A stretch of 64,000 bases of DNA from an uncultured Alphaproteobacteria bacterium (GCA_902580265.1 CACHJY010000001.1:59731-123730); one strand, 5' to 3'. Shown: positions 45,381-55,350, counted from the stretch's first letter. Made by a program: numbers and translations. Notes: generated by a model from the sequence alone, not told the origin.

Positions 45381-46079
45381 TTATTTTAAGTAAAAGTTTT
45401 TTAAATGATTATTTAATATTTGAGGGCATTCAATTATTGGCATGTGACCTACACCCTCCAAAACTATAAGATCAGAACTTTTGATCATTTTATTCATATC
45501 AGTATGATAGGATACTGGGCACATTTTATCACTTTCACCACATATAATAAGCGTTTTGCAATTAACTTTTTCTAAAATGGAGGTTTGATCCTTTCGGTCT
45601 CTAAGTGCAACAGATTGATTGTAAAATACTTTTTTATCCAGTACAGATGCCATATCTAAACATTGTTGAATAAGTTTATTTTTATCTCTGCAATCATCAG
45701 GAAAGTATCGAGATATATAATCAGATCGCATTAGCGAAATTAAATCTAATGCATCTAACTCTTTAAGTGTTTTATTCCTTCTGTCCTTTAGTTCCTCTTT
45801 TTCTTCATAAGGGTTAGTATTTAGTAAAGCTAAAGAGAGCACTCTTTTGCTATGTTGCTTGACAAATTCCATAGCTACAATACCTCCCATGGAATGGCCT
45901 AGAAGATGAAATTTACTCGGTAAATTTGAAGCTAAATTTTTAACTCCCAACGCAATATCACGATGCTCATTGAACTCTTTAACTATCACATTAAAAATTT
46001 TTTCTAACGCATTGATTTGATTAGAAAAAACATTGCGATTACACATCATTCCTGGTATAAGAACGATAAATGGCTTCAT
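45381..46079 (-). CDS. Alpha/beta hydrolase
   Basis: A 232-residue alpha/beta-hydrolase fold protein with nucleophile Ser in LLGHSMGG, acid Asp in CGESDKMCP and His in VGHMP. It begins in an ATGA-type overlap with the MetE-like gene and is the last gene of the 12-gene operon. It could open a lactone or cleave an ester produced by the pathway. Similarity to enol-lactonase-type hydrolases is general only. Confidence 0.8.
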   Translation of the reverse strand: MKPFIVLIPGMMCNRNVFSNQINALEKIFNVIVKEFNEHRDIALGVKNLASNLPSKFHLLGHSMGGIVAMEFVKQHSKRVLSLALLNTNPYEEKEELKDRRNKTLKELDALDLISLMRSDYISRYFPDDCRDKNKLIQQCLDMASVLDKKVFYNQSVALRDRKDQTSILEKVNCKTLIICGESDKMCPVSYHTDMNKMIKSSDLIVLEGVGHMPIIECPQILNNHLKNFYLK

Positions 46080-47218
46080 TTTACTAGTGACGCGCCCTCT
46101 GCTAATGATTTTAGCTTTGCGTAGGCAATGTCTGGATCAACCGCTCCAAATCCAGCAAATGTACCAAAACCGCAATCCGTGCCACCAATTACACGGTCGT
46201 GTCCTACAATATTCACGAACTTATTTATCCTTTCTGCAACAAGCAATGGATGCTCAACAAAGTTCGTAGTGGAATCTAAGCATCCAGGTACAAGTATTTT
46301 GTTTTCCGGAATATCAGTCTTCCGATCTTGAAAAATCTGCCATTCATGTGCATGCCTTGGATTGGAGGTTTCAAAAAGTAGGTACTGCGCTTTTGACGAC
46401 ATAAGTGTATCAAACATTTTTTTCATTGATATATCACAAACATGAGGACCCTCATAGTTTCCCCAACAGATGTGAACTCTAATTTTTTCTGAAGGAATGT
46501 CTCTTAATGCATGATTTAAAGCTTCCACATGGAGGTTTGCAATTTTAATGAAGTCTTCATCAGATAGATCATTAAATAGCATATGTCGAGACAATGCTAA
46601 ATCAGGACAATCAAGTTGTAGCGTAAGACCTTCAGCAACTATTGCATCATACTCTTGTTTCATTGCTTCAGCTAAGGCCTCAAGATACTTTTCTCTACTA
46701 GGATAGTAATCATTCTGTAGAAATAGCGAAATAACACCAGGTGAAGCAGCATTCATAAAACCTCTCTCAACATTATTAACTTGCATAGCCGACTTAAGAT
46801 TTTCTATGTCTTTTTGGAGTTCATTATTTTCTTTTGATTTTACTTCACCGACGCACATCGGGCGAGCATACTGGGGGGTACCACCGTCATCAGCTAACTT
46901 TTTTAAATATTGTGGAAATAATTTCAAGTCTTGAGGCGCATTCCTTGGACTATCGCCATCAAACCCTGTATATCTATCTTTGACGTATGTAGCGTAGGAA
47001 ATTTTACTTGTTTCTCCATCAGATACTATATCAATACCGGAGACTTTCTGTTTCTTTACAGTTGCTTCAACTGCTTTCTTCATCACGTCATCGAATTCAT
47101 CAGTTGAAAAAGGTTCATTTTTTTCTCTTGCAAAAATAAAATCTACGACTTTTTGAGATCTAGGAAGAGATCCTACGTGTGTTGTTAGTACTTTCACTTT
47201 ATGGCCTCCATGTTGCAC
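46076..47218 (-). CDS. MetE-like zinc-dependent protein (cobalamin-independent methionine synthase II family)
   Basis: A 380-residue protein equal to the C-terminal catalytic half of MetE. It begins THVGSLPRS and keeps all expected zinc ligands: His249 and Cys251 in VHICWGN, Glu283 in LFETSN and Cys349 in GGTDCGFG. The folate-binding N-terminal half of MetE is absent. In this fold zinc activates a thiol for alkyl transfer. In a catabolic operon it may remove or move a methyl or other alkyl group of the substrate. True methionine synthesis is unlikely here. Confidence 0.75.
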   Translation of the reverse strand: MQHGGHKVKVLTTHVGSLPRSQKVVDFIFAREKNEPFSTDEFDDVMKKAVEATVKKQKVSGIDIVSDGETSKISYATYVKDRYTGFDGDSPRNAPQDLKLFPQYLKKLADDGGTPQYARPMCVGEVKSKENNELQKDIENLKSAMQVNNVERGFMNAASPGVISLFLQNDYYPSREKYLEALAEAMKQEYDAIVAEGLTLQLDCPDLALSRHMLFNDLSDEDFIKIANLHVEALNHALRDIPSEKIRVHICWGNYEGPHVCDISMKKMFDTLMSSKAQYLLFETSNPRHAHEWQIFQDRKTDIPENKILVPGCLDSTTNFVEHPLLVAERINKFVNIVGHDRVIGGTDCGFGTFAGFGAVDPDIAYAKLKSLAEGASLVK

Positions 47219-48164
47219 CAGCTGGATCGTCTGTTGGTATTACCCGATACAAACCACTTTCACCTCTCATTGAAGGTTCTAATTTATAATCTAGATCTTC
47301 TGGCACAGAAAAAGTGTCACCAGGATTTAAAACTGTTTCAAAAGCATTGGAAAGGAACTTCCAATGACCCTTAAAGGGAATCAATACGTTTATTCTATTT
47401 GATTTTTGAGAGACATTTGAAAGTGAGCTTCTAGAAATAAATTCAACTTCAAATCCAGGCTTGTCTACCAGTTTAGCTTTTTTACCAATAACTCTAGCAG
47501 GATTATCTTTAGATAAAGATAAAAGGTCTAAATATCTTGCAACATGATTGGCAATAATATCATCCCCTTTTAGCTCTGGAAATTCAGACAACTCTTTCTC
47601 TGTTAGTGAAGGCATTGGTTTAATATTATCAGGTAAGTTTTCACCTTTTTTTGTGTTATAGAGTTTACCTTTTTCGGACAGTACAAGCCCATGATTTTTA
47701 GCGTCCTCTAAAACTTGTGGAGCCCAAATGACGCCTCCTCCGGCATCATCACCCCCTAAAATTGCCATAATCATCCCATAGTCATTCCCTATATTTTCAA
47801 AACCTCTAAAAATCCCTGTTGGAATATTAATAATGTCTCCTTCTTGAAGAATAACCTCACCCGCAGTACCCCAACGACCCCAAAAAAAGCGCCATCTTCC
47901 CTTCAACACAAAAAAAACCTCAGCAGTTCTGTGACTATGGAGCGAATTCCTACATTTTGGTGGTTGCCCGGCAGCCCCAATATTAAATCCATGAGGAAGA
48001 GTAAGATGGACATGTTGATCTGGGCTCTCGGAAACACCCGCACCTATAATAGTGAAGTTTTCCTTTTGGTCAGATCCAGGTGTATGGGCATCGATAAAGG
48101 CTGTTTTGCAAGGTATAAGTTCACCATAACGTATAATTCTGCTTTCGATATCTAACTGAGACAT
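47199..48164 (-). CDS. Bicupin protein
   Basis: Started at 48164, where AAAGGA sits 6 bases before the ATG; the longer frame from 48239 overlaps the previous gene without a ribosome site. The 321-residue protein has two cupin barrels. The first has metal ligands in NSLHSHRTAEVFF (His76, His78, Glu82). The second (about 230-321) lacks the full His set (IPFKGHWKFLSN), so it may be structural. Cupins of this size include dioxygenases and isomerases. The reaction is unknown; it belongs to the SnoaL/HisD-like operon. Confidence 0.68.
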   Translation of the reverse strand: MSQLDIESRIIRYGELIPCKTAFIDAHTPGSDQKENFTIIGAGVSESPDQHVHLTLPHGFNIGAAGQPPKCRNSLHSHRTAEVFFVLKGRWRFFWGRWGTAGEVILQEGDIINIPTGIFRGFENIGNDYGMIMAILGGDDAGGGVIWAPQVLEDAKNHGLVLSEKGKLYNTKKGENLPDNIKPMPSLTEKELSEFPELKGDDIIANHVARYLDLLSLSKDNPARVIGKKAKLVDKPGFEVEFISRSSLSNVSQKSNRINVLIPFKGHWKFLSNAFETVLNPGDTFSVPEDLDYKLEPSMRGESGLYRVIPTDDPAGATWRP

Positions 48165-48195
48165 AAGTTTTCCTTTATTTGTAACAATATAAAAT

Positions 48196-49161
48196 TTATT
48201 TTTGCATATAAATTTGTTTCCAAATTGAAACTGGATCAAAAAGAGTAAATTCCTTTCTTAATCCATAGGGACCAAATTCAGCATGGGTAAACCCCATAAT
48301 GTATACCTCCGCACCACTGGGTTCGTCGAACATACCCCAACCTTCGTGTTTACCACTTAAACTCCAACGAACAGCCGATCTTGGCGAAAGCATAGGGTCT
48401 TCCCTGCCAATAACATGCTCTAGTTTAAATGTTGCGTTTGGAAAAGACGATCTCAGCCCCATCCATAAAAATTCAGTATCAGCCCAGGAATGAACCGTAG
48501 TGCTTCCAGGGTGTTCGGTTTGAACTGCTCGATCATATTCTTTTTGGATAATAGAGTAGTTTTTTTGCATTATTCCAGTAAGAATTTCACTTAACTTCTG
48601 GCCCCACTCATTATCATTACCAGAGCCTGTATAAGGACCCTTAACATCTATTGATGGAGAAAAGGGCTTGATACAATTTTCTGGACCCCCCTCTCTTTCA
48701 ATTAAGTCTATAGCAAATTTTTTGGGGTCCATGCCTAATTGTTTAACAATCCCAGCTGTATCTCTGATTAACCATTCATCATTTATCTGATTATTTATAG
48801 CGGAACAATCTGCAATTGCTCTTATTACAAAACGCTTACCAGTTGCTTTACCAAAATAGCCGTTACCTAGGTGAGTTCCCATTGTTAATAAGCGGTGTGA
48901 AGATAAAAAGCCAGTTTCATCATCTCCACTCCAAATCACATCTTCACCCGTTAATTGTCTATCTGGAAATTCAGATAAAGTTGCTAAGGTTCCATTAATT
49001 GTATTTTGATTGCCAATCGAAATGCCTTCAGGAAAACGCATGGTTATATCTTTAGTGTAATAATGATTTAATGTATCAATGCCCCTATCTTCCCAAATTT
49101 CTTTAGTAATTCCTAATATATAGTCTGGTAAATCTTTCCATTTATCTGCAAAGCCCTTCAT
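48196..49161 (-). CDS. Two-domain SnoaL/NTF2-like protein
   Basis: A 321-residue protein made of two NTF2/SnoaL-like halves. The first half has YYTKDITMRFPEG and WSGDDETGFLSSHR; the second has STTVHSWADTEFLWMG. SnoaL-fold enzymes catalyse cyclisations, hydrations, isomerisations or dehydrations without cofactors. It starts 2 bases after the LacI gene stop in the same operon. Two more proteins of this type are encoded at 50935 and 57880. Confidence 0.7.
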   Translation of the reverse strand: MKGFADKWKDLPDYILGITKEIWEDRGIDTLNHYYTKDITMRFPEGISIGNQNTINGTLATLSEFPDRQLTGEDVIWSGDDETGFLSSHRLLTMGTHLGNGYFGKATGKRFVIRAIADCSAINNQINDEWLIRDTAGIVKQLGMDPKKFAIDLIEREGGPENCIKPFSPSIDVKGPYTGSGNDNEWGQKLSEILTGIMQKNYSIIQKEYDRAVQTEHPGSTTVHSWADTEFLWMGLRSSFPNATFKLEHVIGREDPMLSPRSAVRWSLSGKHEGWGMFDEPSGAEVYIMGFTHAEFGPYGLRKEFTLFDPVSIWKQIYMQK

Positions 49162-49163
49162 TA

Positions 49164-50177
49164 TTAATTTCCTTTATGAATTTTGGCTGATTTTCTTAAA
49201 ATAAGCGGTCCGTCAACCTTAATTTTTTGAGGTCTCGCCTCGGGATTTTCAATTTTTTCAATTAGTATCTCTACAGTCTCTCTAACCATAATATTTACTG
49301 GCTGTTGGACAGTTGTTAGTAAATATGAAGGCCAAGATGCAGCCGGTACGTCGTCGTAACCTACAACTGATACATCGTCAGGGATTTTTAGTCCAAGTTC
49401 ATGTCTAAGGGTATCCATAACCGCAAAGGCCATATGATCGTTAGCTACAAATACCGCCTCAGGAGGATTGTTCAAGAACATTGATCTTGTAGCTTCTCTA
49501 GACTCTTCAAGCACAAAATTACCTACTTTCCTACTATGTAAAGATAGTCCAGCATCGTTAAGTATAGAGATAAAACCAGCCTCACGGTCTCTTTGAGTAG
49601 AGGCACCTTCCCATCCTGCGATGTAACTAATCTTCCTGTGACCAGAACTAATTAAGAATTTTGCAATTTTTTTGCCACCTTCTATGTTATCAGAAGTGAT
49701 GGCTGACATATTTGGTTCGTCTTGAGCTCTATTAAATAGAACCATGGGTATGCCAGCATTACGGCATCTTTCAGATAGACCAGAGGACATTGATACTGAT
49801 GCAGCAATTATTCCATCTACTTGATAGTCCAAGATTTCTTCGATTACGTTATCTATACTCTGCCTGTCTTTACCCGCCATAAAAATCAACACGTGATATC
49901 CTTTTTCCTGCAGACAATTCGAGAGGCGTTCTAGCGCTTCAGGATAGAACTGGTTTTCTAAGTATGCTACGACTACACCGATCATACGACTTTTGCCAGA
50001 TACCATAGCTCTAGCAATTGAGTTGGGTCGATATCCCAGGCTTAAAGCTGCTTCTTTTACCTTTGTGGTTGTTTTAATAGAGACCGATGCCCCGGGGGTA
50101 AATACCCTACTTACAGCCGATTGGGAAACTCCAGCAAGCTCGGCTACGTCAGCAGATGTTACTTTTGAGTTCTTCAT
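49164..50177 (-). CDS. LacI family transcriptional regulator
   Basis: Started at 50177, where ATGA overlaps the SDR stop codon. The helix-turn-helix VTSADVAELAGVSQSAVSRVF is followed by the hinge (YRPNSIARAMVSGKS) and a periplasmic-binding-like effector domain ending near residue 337. It lies in the middle of the operon it probably controls. The LacI-type palindrome at 57745-57760 in the divergent promoter region is the best candidate for its operator. Confidence 0.88.
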   Translation of the reverse strand: MKNSKVTSADVAELAGVSQSAVSRVFTPGASVSIKTTTKVKEAALSLGYRPNSIARAMVSGKSRMIGVVVAYLENQFYPEALERLSNCLQEKGYHVLIFMAGKDRQSIDNVIEEILDYQVDGIIAASVSMSSGLSERCRNAGIPMVLFNRAQDEPNMSAITSDNIEGGKKIAKFLISSGHRKISYIAGWEGASTQRDREAGFISILNDAGLSLHSRKVGNFVLEESREATRSMFLNNPPEAVFVANDHMAFAVMDTLRHELGLKIPDDVSVVGYDDVPAASWPSYLLTTVQQPVNIMVRETVEILIEKIENPEARPQKIKVDGPLILRKSAKIHKGN

Positions 50178-50938
50178 TCTGCTGTCCAACCCCCATCTAT
50201 TACTAGAGAGCTTCCAGTAATTAATGCAGATGCATCAGAAGCTAAGAAAACTACTGCTCCCATAATATCTTCAACTTTTCCAACTCGCCCCAATTTAATT
50301 TTACTTTTAATCCAAGAGAGTTTTTTTGGGTCATCAAAGGTGGGTTTAGTCAAATCAGTTAGTATAAAAGTCGGACATATTGTGTTAACTCTTATGTTAG
50401 AGCCTCCTAATTCAATGGCAATCGATTTAGTAAATCCTTCTACAGCATGTTTAGAAGCGCTATATACGGCACGCTCTTGCCCTCCAACCAGTCCCATTTG
50501 TGATGAAATATTAATTAATGAACCACTTTTATTTGCCGACATTAACCTCCTTGCTACTGCCATAGTAAGAAAATAGGCACCTTTTAAATTAACGCTCATT
50601 ACATTATCAAAATCAGCTTCCTTAGTTTCAAAAGAAAGAGAATGTTTAGCAATTCCAGCCGAATTAACTAAAATATCAAAAGGATCTAAATGGTTGATAA
50701 TTTCAAGTGTTCTATTAGTCTTTGAAACATCTAACTCTACTAACTCGGTAGAAATTCCCTTATCTTTTAAAGAGGCGCTTAGTTCTTCTAATTTCTGTGA
50801 CCTTCTTGCAGCAATTGTTATAGAAGCACCATATTCAGCAAGAGCAACTGCACTTGCTAATCCAATCCCAGAAGAGGCACCTGCAATAAGAGCACGTTTA
50901 TTTTTTAACGAAAATGTGGGTGTGCTAGGTAAATTCAT
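50174..50938 (-). CDS. Short-chain dehydrogenase/reductase
   Basis: A 254-residue classical SDR with the coenzyme motif AGASSGIG near 17-24, VNSAGIA, catalytic Ser in NISSQMG and Tyr-x-x-x-Lys in YSASK. It probably oxidises or reduces a secondary alcohol of the substrate with NAD(P). The position next to the HisD-like dehydrogenase recalls pathways where SDRs epimerise or oxidise a hydroxyl before a HisD-like enzyme makes a carboxylate. Confidence 0.87.
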   Translation of the reverse strand: MNLPSTPTFSLKNKRALIAGASSGIGLASAVALAEYGASITIAARRSQKLEELSASLKDKGISTELVELDVSKTNRTLEIINHLDPFDILVNSAGIAKHSLSFETKEADFDNVMSVNLKGAYFLTMAVARRLMSANKSGSLINISSQMGLVGGQERAVYSASKHAVEGFTKSIAIELGGSNIRVNTICPTFILTDLTKPTFDDPKKLSWIKSKIKLGRVGKVEDIMGAVVFLASDASALITGSSLVIDGGWTAE

Positions 50939-52002
50939 TGGTAGTTCTCATCAATGTTAATATCGCTAGGTGATCTCGATTTGTTTAATTCCCTAAGCCT
51001 TTGAAAAACATTTATTCCGATCTGATCATACATATCCAAAAGATCAACTAAAACCCAGTTTTCCCTAATTAAACCGTCCTCTCCTAACTTCCAAAAGTCC
51101 AGACTACGTAAAAATATTTCTTTATTAACTGGTGCAATTCCCAACCATCCGTCGAAATTTAATTGCATATGCATATTTGGCCAGCCGGTTTCACATACAT
51201 ACAACCCCTCTGCAATCCAGTGTGTATCGGCTTTCCATTTTGAATGGAAGTTTGACTTGTCATCTACCGTTCGATCTGGCATTGCATTTAGAAATGGTAT
51301 TTGATGCCAATTTCTAAACCCTGAAATTCCTCTGCAAGTTCCAATTCCGGCAGGACCATACCAATTGAACTGAGGATGCCAATATTTTTCAAGTTTCATT
51401 GCTTTTGGGTTTGGGTCAGACGGGTGCTTACACAAATCTGTAAGCATATTTTTAATTTTCAACATACTTGTGTTTCCGTCGCCTCTGGCATATAAACCAT
51501 CTCCAGATATTGGACCAGGAGTGCACATAAACTTCCCCAGCTGTGGAGCCATCGGCCATGAGTTTGATTGCATCATTAGCTCTGGTAAGTCCCATATGGC
51601 TTGAATCTCAACTATTTTTTCTTTATCAAATCTGTAAAACTCATGAAACCGCATGTGAGCGTGTTGTCCTGTCGGTAAAATATCTAAAAAAGAAGATACA
51701 AAGGTCCCAAAATAGTTTCCCATACAGGCAACCCAGTCGGTTCCTTCTGGAGTTTCACCAGCTAAAATGATGAGATCTCTTCTTTCAAGATTTGGAAATG
51801 CTCTTAAAAGAGGCTTATACGTAGTACCGAAATAATTTTCTTTCCCTTTTATCGTTCCAAAAGGATAACACATCTTAATTTGACATTCTGGAACTAGTAT
51901 TTTTTCAAGTTCTTCTTGAACAGACTGATCTGAAAAATCCCTCATGGCAGATAAAAAAGGAGAGATATGATCTTTAAGTTTTTCAGATTTACTAACACTC
52001 AT
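50935..52002 (-). CDS. Two-domain SnoaL/NTF2-like protein
   Basis: A 355-residue protein with two SnoaL-like halves. The second contains WYGPAGIGTCRGISGF and ETGWPNMHMQL. The same WxGPxGIG...W/GWPN pattern occurs in the protein at 57880-58887, so they are paralogues. It overlaps both neighbours (4 bases with the SDR, 1 base with the HisD-like gene), so it is tightly coupled to them. It may act on the product of the HisD-like dehydrogenase. Confidence 0.72.
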   Translation of the reverse strand: MSVSKSEKLKDHISPFLSAMRDFSDQSVQEELEKILVPECQIKMCYPFGTIKGKENYFGTTYKPLLRAFPNLERRDLIILAGETPEGTDWVACMGNYFGTFVSSFLDILPTGQHAHMRFHEFYRFDKEKIVEIQAIWDLPELMMQSNSWPMAPQLGKFMCTPGPISGDGLYARGDGNTSMLKIKNMLTDLCKHPSDPNPKAMKLEKYWHPQFNWYGPAGIGTCRGISGFRNWHQIPFLNAMPDRTVDDKSNFHSKWKADTHWIAEGLYVCETGWPNMHMQLNFDGWLGIAPVNKEIFLRSLDFWKLGEDGLIRENWVLVDLLDMYDQIGINVFQRLRELNKSRSPSDINIDENYQ

Positions 52003-53312
52003 TAATCTGCTGAACCCCCATAAGGAATATTTTTCCCTCCAAAGCGCCTTACCCTCAAGTTACACTGTTCTGCATGCCCAATAAACCCTTCAAGAACGCA
52101 TAGACGCGACCCATACTCACCAATCTTTGTAGCAGCTTCATCTGTCAGAATTTTTTGATAGCTATGCGTTTTCAAGAATTTACCTACCCATAAGCCCCCA
52201 GTATATCTACCTGCTTTTTTTGTAGGAAGGGTATGATTGGTGCCAATCACTTTATCTCCGTTCGCTACATTAGTTCTTTGACCTAAGAACAATGCACCGT
52301 AGGAATGCATATGCTCTAAATACCAATCGTCTCTATCAGTCATTACTTGTACATGTTCATAGGCCATTTCGTTTGCAACAGACAACATCTCTTCGTGAGT
52401 GTCACATACCACTATATCACCATAGTCCCTCCAGCTGGCACTGGCAGTATCAGATGTTGGTAAAATTTTTAAAAGTCTTTCAATTTCTTTAATGGTTTCG
52501 TTTGCTAAGCTCTCTGAGTTAGTTATCAAGCAAGCCGGGGAATTATATCCATGTTCTGCCTGACCGAGAAGATCGGTGGCACACATTTCAGCGTCAACAG
52601 TTTCGTCTGCGATAACCATTGTTTCAGTGGGTCCAGCAAAAAGATCAATTCCCACCCGACCAAATAACTGCCGTTTTGCTTCAGCAACGAATGCATTTCC
52701 AGGTCCAACCAGCATATCGACTGACTTAATCGTTTCAGTGCCGATGGCCATGGCTGCGACAGCTTGAATACCACCTAGCACGTATATTTCGTTGGCTCCT
52801 CCCATTTTCATTGCTGCAACGATTGCCGGATGAGGTTCTCCATTTACAGGCGGCGCGGAAGAGATAATACGTGGCACGCCTGCAACTGAAGCTGTTAAAA
52901 CTGACATGTGTGCAGAGGCAACCATTGGAAACTTGCCTCCAGGAACATAACACCCTACTGACTGCACTGGGATATTTTTATGGCCTAAAATTACTCCCGG
53001 CAAAGTTTCGACCTCTACATCACTCATACTATTCATCTGCTCTTTCGCAAACCTTCTAATCTGATTTTGAGCAAATTTGATATCTTCCATATCACGTGTA
53101 GAAACTTTTTGTATTGCAGCGTCAATTTCGGATACCGTTAGCAAAAAGTTTGGTCGGTCAAAGTTATCAAACTTTTTTGAAAGCTCACGAACAGCTTTAT
53201 CTCCTTTCACTTCAACTTCTTTCAATGTTTTTTCGACCACAGTCCTTACGTTAATATCCTCTTCAAGCTTTTCACCCTCTGATTTACTATTTTTAATTTT
53301 TCTAACCGCCAT
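52002..53312 (-). CDS. Histidinol-dehydrogenase-like NAD-dependent alcohol dehydrogenase
   Basis: A 436-residue HisD-superfamily protein. It has the conserved [31 protein letters not shown] and [14 protein letters not shown], and the metal/active-site TNHTLPT segment. There are no other histidine genes. The operon is catabolic, and the DLFAGPTE form is typical of the non-histidine subgroup that includes HpsN (sulfopropanediol 3-dehydrogenase). HisD enzymes oxidise a terminal alcohol to a carboxylate in two NAD-linked steps. DHPS use is possible, but sulfolactate genes are absent nearby, so I leave the substrate open. Confidence 0.8.
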   Translation of the reverse strand: MAVRKIKNSKSEGEKLEEDINVRTVVEKTLKEVEVKGDKAVRELSKKFDNFDRPNFLLTVSEIDAAIQKVSTRDMEDIKFAQNQIRRFAKEQMNSMSDVEVETLPGVILGHKNIPVQSVGCYVPGGKFPMVASAHMSVLTASVAGVPRIISSAPPVNGEPHPAIVAAMKMGGANEIYVLGGIQAVAAMAIGTETIKSVDMLVGPGNAFVAEAKRQLFGRVGIDLFAGPTETMVIADETVDAEMCATDLLGQAEHGYNSPACLITNSESLANETIKEIERLLKILPTSDTASASWRDYGDIVVCDTHEEMLSVANEMAYEHVQVMTDRDDWYLEHMHSYGALFLGQRTNVANGDKVIGTNHTLPTKKAGRYTGGLWVGKFLKTHSYQKILTDEAATKIGEYGSRLCVLEGFIGHAEQCNLRVRRFGGKNIPYGGSAD

Positions 53313-53375
53313 TTTTGAAACCTCTACCTTTTAAATTAATAAAAAAATTTTCTTCAATTATTTCTTTCTCAAAAT

Positions 53376-54257
53376 TTATCCCTTAACTGCTCCGGCAGTT
53401 AGTCCACTTACAATCTGCCTTTGAAAAAACATGACCATAATAAATAAGGGTGCAGTAGTCGAAACAACTGCTGCTACAGCAAACATTACATTTCCCTCAG
53501 TTTGTGTAGTTCCCATAAAACTAGCTATCTTTGGCACCATGGTTTGGTTGTTTTGTGATAAGAGCATAGATGTTATAGCAAAATCATTGTAAGCCAATAA
53601 AAAGCTAAACAGTCCTGTTGTAATAACACCAGGCCACATAACAGGTATAATAACATGCCTAAAAGCCTGAAACTGCGTACATCCGTCTACTTTTGCACTT
53701 TCATCTAATTCTTTGGGAATTTTTTGAAAAAAACTATGCAGCATCCATAACGTAAAAGGTTGATTGATGGCTACCAAGACTATCACTGTGGTTGCTAAAT
53801 GTCCCCACAAATTCCACTCATAAAATGGTAGCAAATAGCCAGCTACTAACGTTATCGGAGGCATAGCTCTAAAAATAAGAGCTGTTATCAACAGCCAAAA
53901 GGTATACTTGTAAGATGATCTTGAAAGTGCATACCCGCCCAGTGTCCCGATTGTTAAAGACGTCCCTACTACAAAGAAGCATACTAGAGTTGTATTTATG
54001 ACCGCTTGCCAAAAGTTTTCTTGTACCCAAGCTCCATAATAACCATCCCCCGTAAAGGCCCCACCTTTCTCGGCAATAGTACGTGGTGCAAATAAGGCGT
54101 TCATCCAATCTGCTTTTGAAAAGAAGTCGGCCTCTATCTTAAAAGATCCCCAAAGAGTCCAAATGAACGGAAAAGCCGCAATAATTAGCCAAAAAACAAT
54201 AAATATCGATATGGAAACTTTGAGTGAGATAGGAAGTTTAAGAGAGTGATTTATCAT
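53376..54257 (-). CDS. ABC transporter permease (MalG type)
   Basis: A 293-residue permease with six membrane segments, docking loop DESAKVDGCTQFQAF and the MalG-type ending RQIVSGLTAGAVKG. It overlaps the partner permease by 4 bases. It is part of the importer feeding the SnoaL/HisD-like pathway. Confidence 0.86.
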   Translation of the reverse strand: MINHSLKLPISLKVSISIFIVFWLIIAAFPFIWTLWGSFKIEADFFSKADWMNALFAPRTIAEKGGAFTGDGYYGAWVQENFWQAVINTTLVCFFVVGTSLTIGTLGGYALSRSSYKYTFWLLITALIFRAMPPITLVAGYLLPFYEWNLWGHLATTVIVLVAINQPFTLWMLHSFFQKIPKELDESAKVDGCTQFQAFRHVIIPVMWPGVITTGLFSFLLAYNDFAITSMLLSQNNQTMVPKIASFMGTTQTEGNVMFAVAAVVSTTAPLFIMVMFFQRQIVSGLTAGAVKG

Positions 54258-55285
54258 TTTGCACTCTTTTCGTTGAAATCACGCCAAGTCCTAATCAAAA
54301 CAGGAAATAATAGAATAGAGACACCTATTATTGTTAAAACAGAAGATGTTGCTGCAGACGAAAGTAATCTAGTTTCTCCTCCTAAGTCATTGAAAATAAA
54401 CCATGAAAGAGATTGCGCATGTGCTTCAGCACTAAAGCCAACTATAGGTTCAAAGACTCTAAAATTATCCATTAATTGCATCAATGCTACAAAAGTAATC
54501 AGTGGCATTAGATGAGGTATCACTACATACCAAACTTGTTGTAACCTTGACGCACCATCAATTTTAGCGCTTTCTATAGTGTCCATCGGTAATGTTTGTA
54601 ATCCTGCATAAAAGACAACGAATGAAAAAGGAGCAGCATGCCAAACGCCATAAACTATCAACATAACCCAAGTTAGACCAGTGGATGCCTTTAGAGATAA
54701 ATCAGGATCTTCAAATACATATTGCAATGCTTCACCAATTATTCCTCTACTGTCTATCATCCAAAATAAGACAAGAGACCCTATCAAAGGAGAGACAATC
54801 ATTGGAAGAAGGGAGAAAAAGATAGTTAACCCCTTTAAATTCTGATGAAGAGAATTCACAGCCAGTGCAATAATAAATCCAAAAACGAGCATTAACGGTG
54901 TCACTGTGAATGTGAATGTCAAGGTAAAAGCCATGGCTCTATAAAAAGGTAAGTTCCCAATATTATTCCTAAATTCTGTGAAATTATTGGACTCTACCCA
55001 TATTTCTTTTATTTCGTTTACCGCAAGATGGCCTCTGTCCTTATAAATTTCTAAACCAACGAACTTTCCTAATGGTTCGGATTTCCTTAGATCTCTTGTT
55101 GCTTCTTGATCAATAGTCGTTTCTTGCTTGCAACCAAAAGGATCACAATTCTCTGTAACGATAATTACAGCATCATGAGGGGTAAATAATGACTGAATGA
55201 CAATTGAAAGAATTGGCAAAGCAATAAAAAGTAGCATTGCAGATGCTGTAGGCAAAAAGAACCAAAAAAAAGTTTTATGTTTCAT
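54254..55285 (-). CDS. ABC transporter permease (MalF type) with Cys-containing periplasmic loop
   Basis: A 343-residue MalF-type permease. Between the first two membrane segments lies a periplasmic loop of about 90 residues containing ENCDPFGCKQ, a Cys pair that could form a disulfide. The core has the docking loop ESAKIDGASRLQQV near residue 243. It is translated after a hairpin that separates it from the binding-protein gene. Confidence 0.85.
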   Translation of the reverse strand: MKHKTFFWFFLPTASAMLLFIALPILSIVIQSLFTPHDAVIIVTENCDPFGCKQETTIDQEATRDLRKSEPLGKFVGLEIYKDRGHLAVNEIKEIWVESNNFTEFRNNIGNLPFYRAMAFTLTFTFTVTPLMLVFGFIIALAVNSLHQNLKGLTIFFSLLPMIVSPLIGSLVLFWMIDSRGIIGEALQYVFEDPDLSLKASTGLTWVMLIVYGVWHAAPFSFVVFYAGLQTLPMDTIESAKIDGASRLQQVWYVVIPHLMPLITFVALMQLMDNFRVFEPIVGFSAEAHAQSLSWFIFNDLGGETRLLSSAATSSVLTIIGVSILLFPVLIRTWRDFNEKSAK

Positions 55286-55314
55286 TAAATAAGCTCTGGA
55301 ACCAAAAGAGTATC

Positions 55315-55335
55315 AGGGAAGCATCAACCTTCCCT
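55315..55335 (-). terminator. Hairpin between binding-protein and permease genes
   Basis: AGGGAAG (55315-55321) pairs with CTTCCCT (55329-55335) around a 7-base loop, just after the binding-protein stop codon. No U-tract follows. It has the same position as the hairpins in the other ABC operons. Confidence 0.62.
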
Positions 55336-55350
55336 AATACAAGATCGCAT

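Noticed and set aside
52002..53312. True histidinol dehydrogenase (hisD) for histidine synthesis
   Set aside because: No other his genes nearby, the gene is embedded in a catabolic transporter operon, and the DLFAGPTE form fits the non-histidine subgroup.
50174..53312. Complete DHPS degradation locus (HpsN plus HpsO/HpsP)
   Set aside because: Only one SDR is present, and no sulfolactate lyase or sulfolactate dehydrogenase genes are seen; the SnoaL, cupin and MetE-like genes do not belong to that pathway.
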